In this document: positions 15,850 to 24,565 of the stretch, piece after piece
Layout of the letters: each line of letters begins with the position of its first letter
How positions within the stretch are numbered: the first letter of the stretch is position 1
From: Pseudomonas helleri
GTDB lineage: Bacteria > Pseudomonadota > Gammaproteobacteria > Pseudomonadales > Pseudomonadaceae
Direction of reading: 5' to 3'
NCBI RefSeq assembly: GCF_001043025.1
Contig: NZ_JYLD01000006.1
Span: 186,001 to 250,000 of the forward strand
Length of the DNA: 64,000 nt
Position numbers and translations under genes: made by a program
The notes under the pieces: model-generated
The model's database searches: none
Told to the model about the DNA's origin: nothing
What the model saw: the letters and a program-made list of their open reading frames with translations, nothing else

Positions 15850-17430
15850 ATGACCGTCATGAACCCCGTGAACCGCCACACCCCTCCCCGTGCCCGCAGA
15901 TTGGCGCTGAGTTTTTTGTGTGCCGCCTTGAGCCTCGGTGCCTGGCAGGCTGCTACCGCCGCCGTGGCACAGGACACGCTGATTATCGGCAAACCCGCCG
16001 ACCCGCAAACCCTCGACCCCGCCGTGACGTTTGATAACAACGACTGGACCATTACCTACCCGTCCTATCAGCGTTTGGTGGGCTACAAGACCGACGGTGA
16101 CAAGAGCAGCACCGAAGTCGAGGGCGACCTGGCCGAAAGCTGGACCGTGTCCCCCGACAACCTGGTATGGGAATTCAAGCTCAAGCCGGGCAACAAGTTC
16201 GATGACGGCAGCGCCGTAGACGCCGCAGCAGTGAAATTCTCGTTCGACCGTTTGATGACCCTCAAGCAAGGGCCGTCCGGTGCATTCCCGGAAGACATGG
16301 TGGTCACTGTGGTTGACCCGCAGACCATCCGCTTCACCCTGAAAACACCTTTTGCGCCGTTCCTCTACACCCTGGCCCACAACGGCGCCTCGGTGATCAA
16401 CCCGCTGGTGGCGAACAAAGGCGCAGACACCAACGCCTGGCTGTCCAGCCACACCGCAGGTTCGGGCCCTTATCGTCTGGCCAACTGGCAAAAAGGCCAG
16501 TCGCTGACCCTGGAGCCAAACCCTCACTACGCCGGCCCCGCGCCTGCGTTGAAAACCGTGGTGTTGAAGATCATCGCCGAGCCATCGGTACGTCGCTTGC
16601 AACTGGAACGTGGCGACCTGGACATTATTGAGGACATGCCCGAAGACCAGTTGGGGGCGCTGGCCAGCAAGCCAGGCATTGCGGTCAAAGAGTACCCGTC
16701 CCTGCGGGTGACCTACCTGTACCTCAACAACAAAAAAGGCCCGCTGACCAACGTTGACGCCCGCCGTGCGATCACCGAAGCGGTGGACTACAAGGGCATC
16801 GTCAGCGGCATTCTCAAGGACAAGGCCGAACTGCTGAACGGGCCGATCCCCAAAGGCATGTGGGCGTATGACAGCTCGCTGCCGAACATGAAGCAGGACA
16901 TGACGGCAGCAGCCGACAGCCTGGCCAAAGTGCCGAAAAAGATCACCAACCTGAGTTACATGTACTCGGACAAGGACGCCAACTGGGAACCGATTGGCCT
17001 GACCTTGCAAGCGGCTCTGATGCCGCTGGGTATTAACCTCAAGATGGAAAAAACCGCCAACGCCACCCTGCGCGAACGGGTTGGCCAGGCCGACTATGAT
17101 ATCGCCGTCGGCACCTGGAGCCCTGACTTCGCCGACCCGTACATGTTCATGAACTTCTGGTTCGACTCCAAAATGCAGGGCCTGCAAGGCAACCGCTCGT
17201 TCTACAGCAACCCGCAGGTCGACACGCTGATTCGTGAAGCGGCCACCACCAGCGATCAGGCCAAACGCGTCGAGTTGTATCAGGACGCGCAAAAGCTGGC
17301 GCTCAACGACAGTGCTTACGTGTACCTCTACCAAAAGAGCTACACCTTGCCGATGCGTGATTCGGTCAAAGGCTATGTGTTCAACCCCATGCTCGAACAG
17401 GTCTTCAACCTGGGCAGCATGAGCAAGTGA
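15850..17430 (+). CDS. ddpA: periplasmic dipeptide-binding protein (SBP family 5), Ddp system
   Basis: A 526-residue binding protein with a Sec leader (LALSFLCAALSLGAWQAATAA, about residues 18-38). The family 5 signature is clear: GKPADPQTLDPAV, then LAESWTVSPDNLVWEFKLKPGNKFDDGSAVDAAAVKFSFDR. It captures peptides in the periplasm for the permeases encoded next. AAGGA lies before ATG 15850. The neighbouring dipeptidase and gene order X-A-B-C-D-F, as in the E. coli ddp operon, suggest D-Ala-D-Ala as ligand; other peptides are possible. A hairpin follows the stop. Confidence 0.88.
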   Translation: MTVMNPVNRHTPPRARRLALSFLCAALSLGAWQAATAAVAQDTLIIGKPADPQTLDPAVTFDNNDWTITYPSYQRLVGYKTDGDKSSTEVEGDLAESWTVSPDNLVWEFKLKPGNKFDDGSAVDAAAVKFSFDRLMTLKQGPSGAFPEDMVVTVVDPQTIRFTLKTPFAPFLYTLAHNGASVINPLVANKGADTNAWLSSHTAGSGPYRLANWQKGQSLTLEPNPHYAGPAPALKTVVLKIIAEPSVRRLQLERGDLDIIEDMPEDQLGALASKPGIAVKEYPSLRVTYLYLNNKKGPLTNVDARRAITEAVDYKGIVSGILKDKAELLNGPIPKGMWAYDSSLPNMKQDMTAAADSLAKVPKKITNLSYMYSDKDANWEPIGLTLQAALMPLGINLKMEKTANATLRERVGQADYDIAVGTWSPDFADPYMFMNFWFDSKMQGLQGNRSFYSNPQVDTLIREAATTSDQAKRVELYQDAQKLALNDSAYVYLYQKSYTLPMRDSVKGYVFNPMLEQVFNLGSMSK

Positions 17431-17441
17431 ACCGGTGCTTT

Positions 17442-17467
17442 CGTGCACGCCGCTAAAGGCGTGCACG
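17442..17467 (+). terminator. intra-operon hairpin after the binding-protein gene
   Basis: A perfect 10-bp stem (CGTGCACGCC / GGCGTGCACG) with a 6-nt loop starts 12 nt after the ddpA stop and is followed by GTTTTC. It lies 40 nt before ddpB. Such hairpins in ABC operons typically attenuate downstream transcription or protect the 5' message, so the binding protein is made in excess. Confidence 0.65.
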
Positions 17468-17506
17468 GTTTTCTGATATCTGTCGTTTGAGTAACAGAGG
17501 TGCCTT

Positions 17507-18523
17507 ATGGCCTTCCTGACGTTGTTGCGCAAGCGCCTGCTTGGCCTGTTGCTGGTCGTGTTCGGTGTTTCGCTGATTACTTTTGCCATTTCCCACCTGA
17601 TTCCTGGCGACCCCGCCCGACTGATTGCCGGTGACCGTGCCAGCGATGAGCTGGTGGCCGGCATCCGCCATCAACTGGGGCTGGATTTACCGCTGTACCA
17701 ACAATATGGCCGTTACTTGCTGGACCTGGTGCAGGGCGACCTCGGCACGTCGATCCGCACCAATCGCCCGGTGCTCGAAGACCTGCAGGCGTTCTTCCCG
17801 GCGACCCTGGAACTGGCAGTGGTCGCGTTGTTCCTGGCGATTGTGGTGGGCGTACCGCTGGGTGTGTTGTCGGCCGTCTATCACAACCGCGCCATCGACC
17901 AGATTGCACGGACCCTGGCGGTCACCGGGATTTCAACCCCGGCTTTCTGGCTGGGGCTGGGCGCCATCGTGCTGTTTTATGGCCACCTGGGCTGGCTGCC
18001 CGGTGGCGGGCGCCTGTCCGAAGGGCTTGCCCCGCCAACCACGATCACCGGGTTCTACCTGATTGACGCCCTGCTGGCCGGAAACTTCAGCCTGTTTGTG
18101 GATGCGCTCAAACACCTCATCCTGCCCGCCGCCACACTGGGTTTCGTGACCCTGGGGGTGATCGCCCGGCAAATTCGCTCCGCCATGCTCGACCAGCTCG
18201 GCGAGGACTATATCCGCACGGCCCGCGCCTATGGCCTGTCGCGCTGGACCGTGATCCTGCGCCACGCCCTGCCCAATGCGTTGATCCCTTCGGTCACGGT
18301 GCTCGGCCTGACCCTGGGCGACCTGCTCTACGGCGCAGTGCTCACCGAGACCGTCTTCGCCTGGCCCGGCATGGGCGCCTACGTCGTCAAGTCGATCCAG
18401 TCGCTGGATTTCCCGGCGGTGATGGGTTTCGCCATTTTGGTGTCGTTTATCTATGTGTTGCTGAACATGGCCATCGATCTTCTGTATCGCGTGATCGACC
18501 CGCGTATCGGCGAGGTGAATTGA
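17507..18523 (+). CDS. ddpB: dipeptide ABC permease, DppB/DdpB type
   Basis: A 338-residue inner-membrane protein with about six hydrophobic helices. The family features are an N-terminal FGVSLITFAISHLIPGDPARLIAG segment and the EAA-type loop EDYIRTARAYGLSRWTVILRHALPNALIP, which contacts the ATPases. GAGG lies before ATG 17507. The next permease gene begins 1 nt after its stop. Confidence 0.88.
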   Translation: MAFLTLLRKRLLGLLLVVFGVSLITFAISHLIPGDPARLIAGDRASDELVAGIRHQLGLDLPLYQQYGRYLLDLVQGDLGTSIRTNRPVLEDLQAFFPATLELAVVALFLAIVVGVPLGVLSAVYHNRAIDQIARTLAVTGISTPAFWLGLGAIVLFYGHLGWLPGGGRLSEGLAPPTTITGFYLIDALLAGNFSLFVDALKHLILPAATLGFVTLGVIARQIRSAMLDQLGEDYIRTARAYGLSRWTVILRHALPNALIPSVTVLGLTLGDLLYGAVLTETVFAWPGMGAYVVKSIQSLDFPAVMGFAILVSFIYVLLNMAIDLLYRVIDPRIGEVN

Positions 18524-18524
18524 A

Positions 18525-19409
18525 ATGTCCGTTCCTCTGACTTCCACCGCCCCCACCCCGCGCTGGCGCGAGCAAACCGCCTACTTGATCCATCAGATCC
18601 GCCGCAGCCCGCTGACCATGGCCGGGCTGGCCATCACCCTGATGGTGGTGCTGTGCATGATCTTCGCGCCGTGGCTGGCCAGCCATGACCCTAACGCCCT
18701 GAACCTCTCGGCGCGTTTGGCCGCGCCGTCTGCCGAGCACTGGTTCGGTACCGATGAAGTAGGCCGGGACCTGTTCAGCCGGGTGCTGTTCGGCAGCCGT
18801 CAATCGGTTGGCGTCGGTTTGTTCGTGGCCTTTTCCGCGTGCTTTATCGGCGGGCTGCTGGGCTGTTTTTCCGGGGTGATTGGCGGGCGTTTCGACGCCG
18901 TGACCATGCGCATGATGGACATCATGCTGTCGGTGCCGTCACTGGTGCTGATCATGGCCCTGGCGGCCGCTCTGGGCGCCAGCCTGTTCAATGCCATGCT
19001 GGCAATCACTTTGGTGCGGATCCCTTCTTATGTGCGATTGGCCCGCGGCCAGTCTTTGAGCATTCGCCAGATGGGCTACGTCAAGGCCGCCGAAACCTTC
19101 GGTGCCGAGCGCTGGCACATGGTCCACTGGCACGTTGCGCGCAACGCCATGCCACCATTGCTGGTGCAACTGAGTCTGGACATCGGCAGCGCTATTCTCA
19201 TGGCCTCGGCCCTGGGCTTTATCGGCCTGGGTGCGCAACAGCCCACCGCTGAGTGGGGGGCAATGGTCGCCACCGGGCGCAATTACATTCTGGATAACTG
19301 GTGGTACTCCACCTTCCCGGGGCTGGCGATTCTGATTACGGCGACGGGCTTCAATTTGTTGGGCGATGGCGTACGCGATCTGCTCGATCCACGCCAGCAG
19401 GGGAAATAA
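18525..19409 (+). CDS. ddpC: dipeptide ABC permease, DppC/DdpC type
   Basis: A 294-residue permease, partner of DdpB. It has the DppC-type extended N-terminus, the loop ASHDPNALNLSARLAAPSAEHWFGTDEVGRDLFSRVLFGSR, and the EAA-type motif KAAETFGAERWHMVHWHVARNAMPPLLVQ. ATG 18525 has GGCGAGG upstream within the end of ddpB. The first ATPase gene follows after 2 nt. Confidence 0.88.
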   Translation: MSVPLTSTAPTPRWREQTAYLIHQIRRSPLTMAGLAITLMVVLCMIFAPWLASHDPNALNLSARLAAPSAEHWFGTDEVGRDLFSRVLFGSRQSVGVGLFVAFSACFIGGLLGCFSGVIGGRFDAVTMRMMDIMLSVPSLVLIMALAAALGASLFNAMLAITLVRIPSYVRLARGQSLSIRQMGYVKAAETFGAERWHMVHWHVARNAMPPLLVQLSLDIGSAILMASALGFIGLGAQQPTAEWGAMVATGRNYILDNWWYSTFPGLAILITATGFNLLGDGVRDLLDPRQQGK

Positions 19410-19411
19410 GC

Positions 19412-20401
19412 ATGTCTACTTGCAATCCAGTGTTGGCCATCGACAACTTGAGCCTTGAGTTCCCGGCCTACAAGAGCAGCGTCAAGGCCCTCAATGGCGT
19501 GTCTTTGCACGTCAACCCCGGCGAAATTGTGGGCGTGGTCGGCGAGTCCGGGTCGGGTAAATCCGTCACCGCGATGCTCAGCATGCGCTTGCTGCCCGAG
19601 CGCAGTTACCGGATCACCTCCGGCAGCCTGAGCATGCTCGATCGCGACATGCTCAACACCCCTGAAAAAGAGCTTTTGAAGATTCGCGGCCGTGATGCGG
19701 CGATGATCTTCCAGGAGCCGATGACCGCACTCAACCCGACGCGGCGGATCGGTCGGCAAATGCTCGACGTGATCATCCATCACCAAAAAATCAGTACACA
19801 ACAGGCCCGGGCCAAGGCCATCGAGCTGCTGCGCGACATGCACATCGCCAGCCCCGAGCAGGTTCTGGACAGCTACCCGTTCGAACTGTCGGGCGGCATG
19901 CGCCAGCGGGTCATGATTGCCCTGGCGTTTTCATGTGAGCCGAAGTTGCTGATCGCCGACGAACCCACCACCGCACTCGACGTCACGGTGCAACGCCAGG
20001 TACTGCTATTACTGCAAGAAAAGGCCCGGCAAAAAGGTACTGCCATTCTGTTGATCACCCACGACATGGCCCTGGTGTCGCAGTTCTGTGACCGGGTGTA
20101 CGTGATGTACACCGGCGCGGTGGTTGAGCAAGGGCTGACCGCGGATGTAATGCGCAATCCGCGCCATCCCTACACCCAAGGGTTGCTCAGCGGCTTGCCG
20201 GAAATGGTCGAGCCGGGGCAGCCCTTGATGACCATTCCCGGGCAAGTGCCGAATCTCTCGCGCCTGCCCGTCGGCTGCACGTTCGCTGAGCGCTGCCAGC
20301 ATGCGTTGCCAATGTGCAGCGAGCGGCCGGTGTTGACCGCCATCAACCACGATGAACAACGTAAAAGCGCGTGCTGGCTACCGCATAAGGAGCTTTCGTG
20401 A
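19412..20401 (+). CDS. ddpD: dipeptide ABC ATPase, DppD/DdpD type
   Basis: A 329-residue cytosolic ATPase. Walker A is GESGSGKS, the signature LSGGMRQRV, Walker B LLIADEPT, and the C-terminal oligopeptide-transporter extension contains a Cys-bearing CTFAERCQHALPMCSERP segment typical of DppD/OppD. ATG 19412 starts within the family norm (MSTCNPVLAIDNLSLEF); the frame is open further upstream but only inside ddpC. It is coupled to the next gene by a TGATG overlap. Confidence 0.9.
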   Translation: MSTCNPVLAIDNLSLEFPAYKSSVKALNGVSLHVNPGEIVGVVGESGSGKSVTAMLSMRLLPERSYRITSGSLSMLDRDMLNTPEKELLKIRGRDAAMIFQEPMTALNPTRRIGRQMLDVIIHHQKISTQQARAKAIELLRDMHIASPEQVLDSYPFELSGGMRQRVMIALAFSCEPKLLIADEPTTALDVTVQRQVLLLLQEKARQKGTAILLITHDMALVSQFCDRVYVMYTGAVVEQGLTADVMRNPRHPYTQGLLSGLPEMVEPGQPLMTIPGQVPNLSRLPVGCTFAERCQHALPMCSERPVLTAINHDEQRKSACWLPHKELS

Positions 20402-21360
20402 TGAACAGTGCAGTGTCTGAATCGGTGGCCGTGGTGCCTCACGAGATCCTTCAATTGACCGACGTGCGCGTGCGCTTCCCCGCCAGCAATGACTGGCTGG
20501 GTCGGCCCCGCGGCTATGCCCATGCCCTCAATGGCATCGACCTTCAGGTCAGGGCCGGGGAAACCCTGGGCATCGTCGGAGAGTCCGGCTGTGGCAAAAG
20601 TACCCTGGCGCAAGTGCTGATGGGCCTGGTTGCCCCCAGCAGTGGCGCGTTGAACTGGGCCAACGGCAACAAAGGCCAGGGCAGCAGCAATGTGCAAATC
20701 GTCTTTCAGGACCCGCAATCATCACTGAACCCGAGGTTGCCGATCTGGCGCATCATCACCGAGCCGCTTTATGCGCGCGGCATGCGCTCACGCGAACAGA
20801 TGCGCGACATTGCCTCGAAAGTGGCAGCCCAGGTCGGTATCCGTCCGGAATACCTCGACCGTTTTGCCCACCAGTTCTCCGGCGGCCAGCGCCAGCGGAT
20901 CGCCATAGCCAGAGCCTTGTCGTCGGACCCGGACATCATCGTGCTCGACGAGCCCACCTCTGCGCTGGACATCTCGGTGCAGGCGCAGATCCTCAACCTG
21001 CTGGCCGAGTTACAACGGGCGCGCAATCTGACCTACATCCTGATTTCCCATAACGTCTCGGTGGTACGGCACATGTCTGACCGGGTGGCCGTGATGTACT
21101 TGGGGCAGATCGTCGAGCTGGGCAGCGCGGCGCAAGTTCTCGATCAGCCGCGCCACCCGTACACCCGCCTGCTCTTCGAAGCCGTTCCCCGCCTGGGCGT
21201 GCCATTGCGGGCCGAACAGGTGGCGGCGCCCACCGAATTGCCAGGCAACCGAAACCTTCCCCAGGGGTGTTTCTTCCGTGAACGCTGCAGCCTGAGCACC
21301 GATGGCTGCCAACAGCCGCAAGCGCTTGAGACGGGTGTACGGTGCCATGTGCAGCAGTGA
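20401..21360 (+). CDS. ddpF: dipeptide ABC ATPase, DppF/DdpF type
   Basis: A 319-residue ATPase with Walker A GESGCGKST, signature FSGGQRQRI, Walker B IIVLDEPT and the oligopeptide C-terminal segment GCFFRERCSLSTDGC. ATG 20401 (AAGGAG eight bases upstream) is preferred; GTG 20398 is one codon upstream. The two ATPases energise the DdpBC channel. A bidirectional terminator lies 22 nt downstream. Confidence 0.9.
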   Translation: MNSAVSESVAVVPHEILQLTDVRVRFPASNDWLGRPRGYAHALNGIDLQVRAGETLGIVGESGCGKSTLAQVLMGLVAPSSGALNWANGNKGQGSSNVQIVFQDPQSSLNPRLPIWRIITEPLYARGMRSREQMRDIASKVAAQVGIRPEYLDRFAHQFSGGQRQRIAIARALSSDPDIIVLDEPTSALDISVQAQILNLLAELQRARNLTYILISHNVSVVRHMSDRVAVMYLGQIVELGSAAQVLDQPRHPYTRLLFEAVPRLGVPLRAEQVAAPTELPGNRNLPQGCFFRERCSLSTDGCQQPQALETGVRCHVQQ

Positions 21361-21382
21361 ATGAAGCGCTTTAGCCAGAGTG

Positions 21383-21445
21383 CTCGCGGTCTTTTGATCG
21401 GGTGTTTTGAAGATCAAAAGATCGCGAGACAAGCTCGCTCCTACA
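21383..21445. terminator. REP-derived hairpin between convergent operons
   Basis: Arms CTCGCGGTCTTTTGATC (21383-21399) and GATCAAAAGATCGCGAG (21412-21428) pair with one mismatch around 12 nt, followed by a REP half ending GCTCGCTCCTACAG (to 21445). It separates ddpF from the convergent E3 gene, ending 18 nt away, and can act for both strands. Confidence 0.75.
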
Positions 21446-21463
21446 GGCGAGGTGTAAGGTTTA

Positions 21464-22855
21464 TTAGCTGTGCAGTGCCCGCTCGTAGGCGGCCAGCACG
21501 GCTTCGTGCATGGCTTCGGACATGGTCGGGTGCGGCAGGATGCTGTCGATCAGTTCCGCTTCGGTGGTCTCAAGCCCGCGGGCGATGACGTAGCCCTGGA
21601 TCATTTCGGTGACCTCTTCACCCACCATGTGTGCGCCCAAAAGTTCGCCGCTGTCGGCGTCAAAGATGACTTTGACGAAACCTTCGGTGGCGCCCATGGC
21701 GATGGCCTTGCCGTTGGCCACGAAGGGGAATTTACCGACGTTAAGCGCTTTGCCGGCCCCGCGTGCCTGGGCTTCGGTGTAGCCGACACTGGCCACTTGC
21801 GGGTGGCTGTAGGTGCACGCGGGGACGCTGAGCGGGTTCAACGGATGCGGGGTTTGCCCGGCAATTTTCTCCACGCAGATCACCGCTTCGTGGCTGGCCT
21901 TGTGCGCCAGCCACGGTGCCCCGGCAAGGTCGCCAATGGCGTACACGCCCGGTTCGTCGGTGCGACAGTAGTCATCGACCTGCACATGGCTGCGCTCGAC
22001 CTTGACCCGAGTCCCTTCGAGCCCAAGGTCTTCAACGTTGCCCACAATCCCGGCCGCCACCAGCACCACATCGGCCTGTAACGTCTCCTGGCGCTTGCCT
22101 TGCAGTTGCACCTGGACGCTGCCCTGCTGGACGTGGCTGCTTTTGACTGCACAACCGGTGTACAAGTTGATGCCTTCGCGGGTCAGCGACTGGGCCACGT
22201 GGGCGCTGATGTCCTGGTCTTCGACCGGCAGGATGCGCTCGGCCATCTCCACCACGCTGACGTGGGCACCCAGGGCGTGGTAGAAGCTGGCGAACTCGAT
22301 GCCGATGGCGCCGCCACCAATGATCACCAAACGCTTGGGTATGCTTTTTGGCACCAGCGCTTCGCGGTAGGTCCAGAAATGTTGGCCGTCTGGCTCCATG
22401 CCCGGCAGCACGCGGGCCCGTGCGCCGGTGGCAAGGATGATGTGCGCCGCACTCAGCTGTTGTTCGCCCTGCTCGCCGGTCACGCTCAGACGCTGCGGGC
22501 CATTAAGCCGCCCATGGCCGTTGAAGACCTGGACACGGTGTTTTTTCATCAGCCCGCTGACGCCGCGCTGCAACTGCGCCGCCACGTCGCGGGAACGTTT
22601 GACGATGGCCTCCAGGTCCGGTTTGGCCTGGCCCACGTCAATGCCAAAGCCTTTGGCATTGCGGATCAGGCGCAAGACGTCGGCACTGCGCAACAAGGCT
22701 TTGGTGGGAATGCAGCCCCAGTTCAGGCAGATCCCGCCCAAGTGGGCCTTTTCGACCAGCGCCGTGCGCAGGCCCAACTGGCTGGCACGGATCGCCGCGA
22801 CGTAACCGCCGGGGCCGCCGCCTACCACGATCACGTCGAAAGTGTTATCGCTCAT
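21464..22855 (-). CDS. dihydrolipoyl dehydrogenase (E3 component)
   Basis: A 463-residue flavoprotein disulfide reductase. FAD fold: VIVVGGGPGGYVAAIRA. Redox-active cysteines are Cys43 and Cys48 in GGICLNWGCIPTK. The NAD fold is LVIIGGGAIGIEFASF. The C-terminal catalytic pair His442 and Glu447 lies in HPTMSE. It reoxidises the lipoyl groups of the E2 encoded directly upstream, passing electrons to NAD+. It is the last gene of the operon SDR-E1-VOC-E2-E3 and is dedicated to this complex rather than the housekeeping enzyme. Confidence 0.93.
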   Translation of the reverse strand: MSDNTFDVIVVGGGPGGYVAAIRASQLGLRTALVEKAHLGGICLNWGCIPTKALLRSADVLRLIRNAKGFGIDVGQAKPDLEAIVKRSRDVAAQLQRGVSGLMKKHRVQVFNGHGRLNGPQRLSVTGEQGEQQLSAAHIILATGARARVLPGMEPDGQHFWTYREALVPKSIPKRLVIIGGGAIGIEFASFYHALGAHVSVVEMAERILPVEDQDISAHVAQSLTREGINLYTGCAVKSSHVQQGSVQVQLQGKRQETLQADVVLVAAGIVGNVEDLGLEGTRVKVERSHVQVDDYCRTDEPGVYAIGDLAGAPWLAHKASHEAVICVEKIAGQTPHPLNPLSVPACTYSHPQVASVGYTEAQARGAGKALNVGKFPFVANGKAIAMGATEGFVKVIFDADSGELLGAHMVGEEVTEMIQGYVIARGLETTEAELIDSILPHPTMSEAMHEAVLAAYERALHS

Positions 22856-22865
22856 GGGGACTCCC

Positions 22866-24080
22866 TCAAATCAGCATGCCCAGCGGGTTTTCCATCAGGC
22901 CTTTGAATACGGCCAGCCATTGCGCCGCCAGCGCACCATCCACGGCGCGGTGGTCCACCGACAAGGTGCAGCGCATGACCGCGCCGGCTTTCAGCTCGCC
23001 GTCTTCAACCACCGGCTTCTGCTGGGTCGCGCCCACGGCCAGAATAGCTGCGTGAGGCGGGTTGATAATGGCACTGAATTGCTCGACACCGAACATGCCC
23101 AGGTTGCTGATGGTAAAGCTGCCGCCCTGATATTCCTCGGGCCGCAGGCGTCCGTCACGGGCACGCCCGGCCAGTTCGGCGACATCGGCGCTGATCTGCG
23201 ACAAGGCTTTGCCGCCCGCATTGCGCACTACCGGAGTAATCAGCCCGGTGTCCGTGGACACTGCGACGCACACATCGGCCTCGTGGTACTGGCGCAGCGC
23301 AGTGTCGGTCCAGGTCACGTTCATGGCCGGTACCTGGCGCAAGGCCACGGCCACGGCCTTGACGATAAAGTCGTTGATCGAGATTTTGCGTGGCGCGCTC
23401 TGGTTGACTTGCTCACGCAAGGCCAGCAAGCGCTCCATGCGAATCTCGACGTCCAGGTAAAAATGCGGGACCGTGGCCTTGCTCTCTACCAGGCGCCGGG
23501 CAATGGTTTTACGCATGCCGCTGTGGGGGATTTCATCAAAGGCCGGGCCGCTGACCGCTGCCGCAACCACCGGTGCAGGCGCTACGGGGGCGGCGCTGGC
23601 GGCTTCGACGTCGCGCTTGACGATACGGCCGTTGGGGCCGCTGCCTTTAAGGCTCGCCACGTCCAGCCCTTTGGCCGCCGCCAGACGGCGGGCCAAGGGG
23701 CTGGCAAAGACCCGACCCGTTTTCGCGGGCTGCGCAGCGACAGGCGCAGGTACGACAGGCGCCTCATCGGCTACCGGCGCGGGTGCAGTCTGTTGCGCGC
23801 CCGCCTTGGCCAGCAACGCCGCAATGTCGACGTTGCTTTCACCTTTGGCAAACAACACACCGATAGGCGAGCCGACTTCCACTTCGCGGCCCGCCTCGAC
23901 GAGGATTTTACCCAGCACGCCCTCTTCTTCAGCGGCCAGTTCTACCAGGGCTTTTTCAGTTTCGATCTCGGCGATGCAATCGCCCACGGCAATTGTTTCG
24001 CCTTCTTTGATGGCCCAATTCTGGATGGCGGCGTGGGTCGCGTTGGCCGACACCTCGGGCATGTGCAAGAGCTTGGCCAT
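22866..24080 (-). CDS. dihydrolipoamide acyltransferase (E2 component)
   Basis: A 404-residue E2. One lipoyl domain at residues 1-80 carries the lipoylated Lys43 in IETEKALVEL. A flexible Ala/Pro linker, a peripheral subunit-binding domain (VFASPLARRLAAAKGLDVASLKGSGPNGRIVKRDVE) and the catalytic domain follow, with His377 and Asp381 in HRAVDG near the C-terminus. It transfers the acyl group formed by E1 to CoA. The single lipoyl domain and the pairing with a fused E1 fit acetoin or branched-chain 2-oxoacid complexes better than the housekeeping pyruvate complex. The start overlaps the VOC gene stop by one base. Confidence 0.92.
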   Translation of the reverse strand: MAKLLHMPEVSANATHAAIQNWAIKEGETIAVGDCIAEIETEKALVELAAEEEGVLGKILVEAGREVEVGSPIGVLFAKGESNVDIAALLAKAGAQQTAPAPVADEAPVVPAPVAAQPAKTGRVFASPLARRLAAAKGLDVASLKGSGPNGRIVKRDVEAASAAPVAPAPVVAAAVSGPAFDEIPHSGMRKTIARRLVESKATVPHFYLDVEIRMERLLALREQVNQSAPRKISINDFIVKAVAVALRQVPAMNVTWTDTALRQYHEADVCVAVSTDTGLITPVVRNAGGKALSQISADVAELAGRARDGRLRPEEYQGGSFTISNLGMFGVEQFSAIINPPHAAILAVGATQQKPVVEDGELKAGAVMRCTLSVDHRAVDGALAAQWLAVFKGLMENPLGMLI

Positions 24081-24565
24081 CAGGCACTCCGGTGGTTGAA
24101 AAGGTCAGGACGGTAGGCGGCGATGTCGGCGTACTCGACCAACTCCAGCACGTTGCCTTCCGGATCGCGGCAAAACAGCGCTTTCACCTCGGGACGCAGC
24201 TGGATCGCCTCGTCACCGGCGAAAAAGCTCGCACCGGCGCGCTTCAGGTCGGCGACCAGGCTGGCGATGTCTTCGACGATAAAGGTCAGGTAACTGGCGT
24301 TTTGGCGGTCGAGGATCACCCCGTCGACATGCCGGGTGGGCGTGCGCTCCGGGGCAAGCAATTTGATCCGCTCGCCGTAAGGCGTCTGCAAGCGCACCAC
24401 GCTGTAACCACCCTCGCTCAGCCCCACGCGTTGCGCTGCGGCGGCGGGCATTTGCACCTGGGCGACAAAGGTAAAGCCCAGCACGTCCTGATAGAACCGG
24501 CTGAGGGCCGGCAAGTCGACGCAGCAAATACCGACTTCCATTGGAACCAGCATGTTGACGCTCAT
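24080..24565 (-). CDS. VOC-family (glyoxalase/dioxygenase fold) protein inside the dehydrogenase operon
   Basis: A 161-residue vicinal-oxygen-chelate protein: EVGICCVDLPALSRFYQDVLGFTF at the N-terminus and FCRDPEGNVLELVEYADI near the C-terminus, the usual strand with a metal-ligand Glu. The N-terminal His ligand of glyoxalase I appears absent, so activity as lactoylglutathione lyase is unlikely. Overlaps of 4 nt with E1 and 1 nt with E2 tie it tightly to the complex. It could be an epimerase, dioxygenase or lyase preparing or handling the E1 substrate; function is not determined. Confidence 0.8.
   Translation of the reverse strand: MSVNMLVPMEVGICCVDLPALSRFYQDVLGFTFVAQVQMPAAAAQRVGLSEGGYSVVRLQTPYGERIKLLAPERTPTRHVDGVILDRQNASYLTFIVEDIASLVADLKRAGASFFAGDEAIQLRPEVKALFCRDPEGNVLELVEYADIAAYRPDLFNHRSA

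Noticed and set aside
15718..17664. 648-codon open frame on the minus strand
   Set aside because: It lies opposite the dipeptide-binding protein and has a low-complexity His/Gln/Arg/Val composition with no recognisable domain.
22842..24116. 424-codon open frame on the plus strand
   Set aside because: It is antisense to the E2 gene, which has intact lipoyl and HRAVDG motifs.
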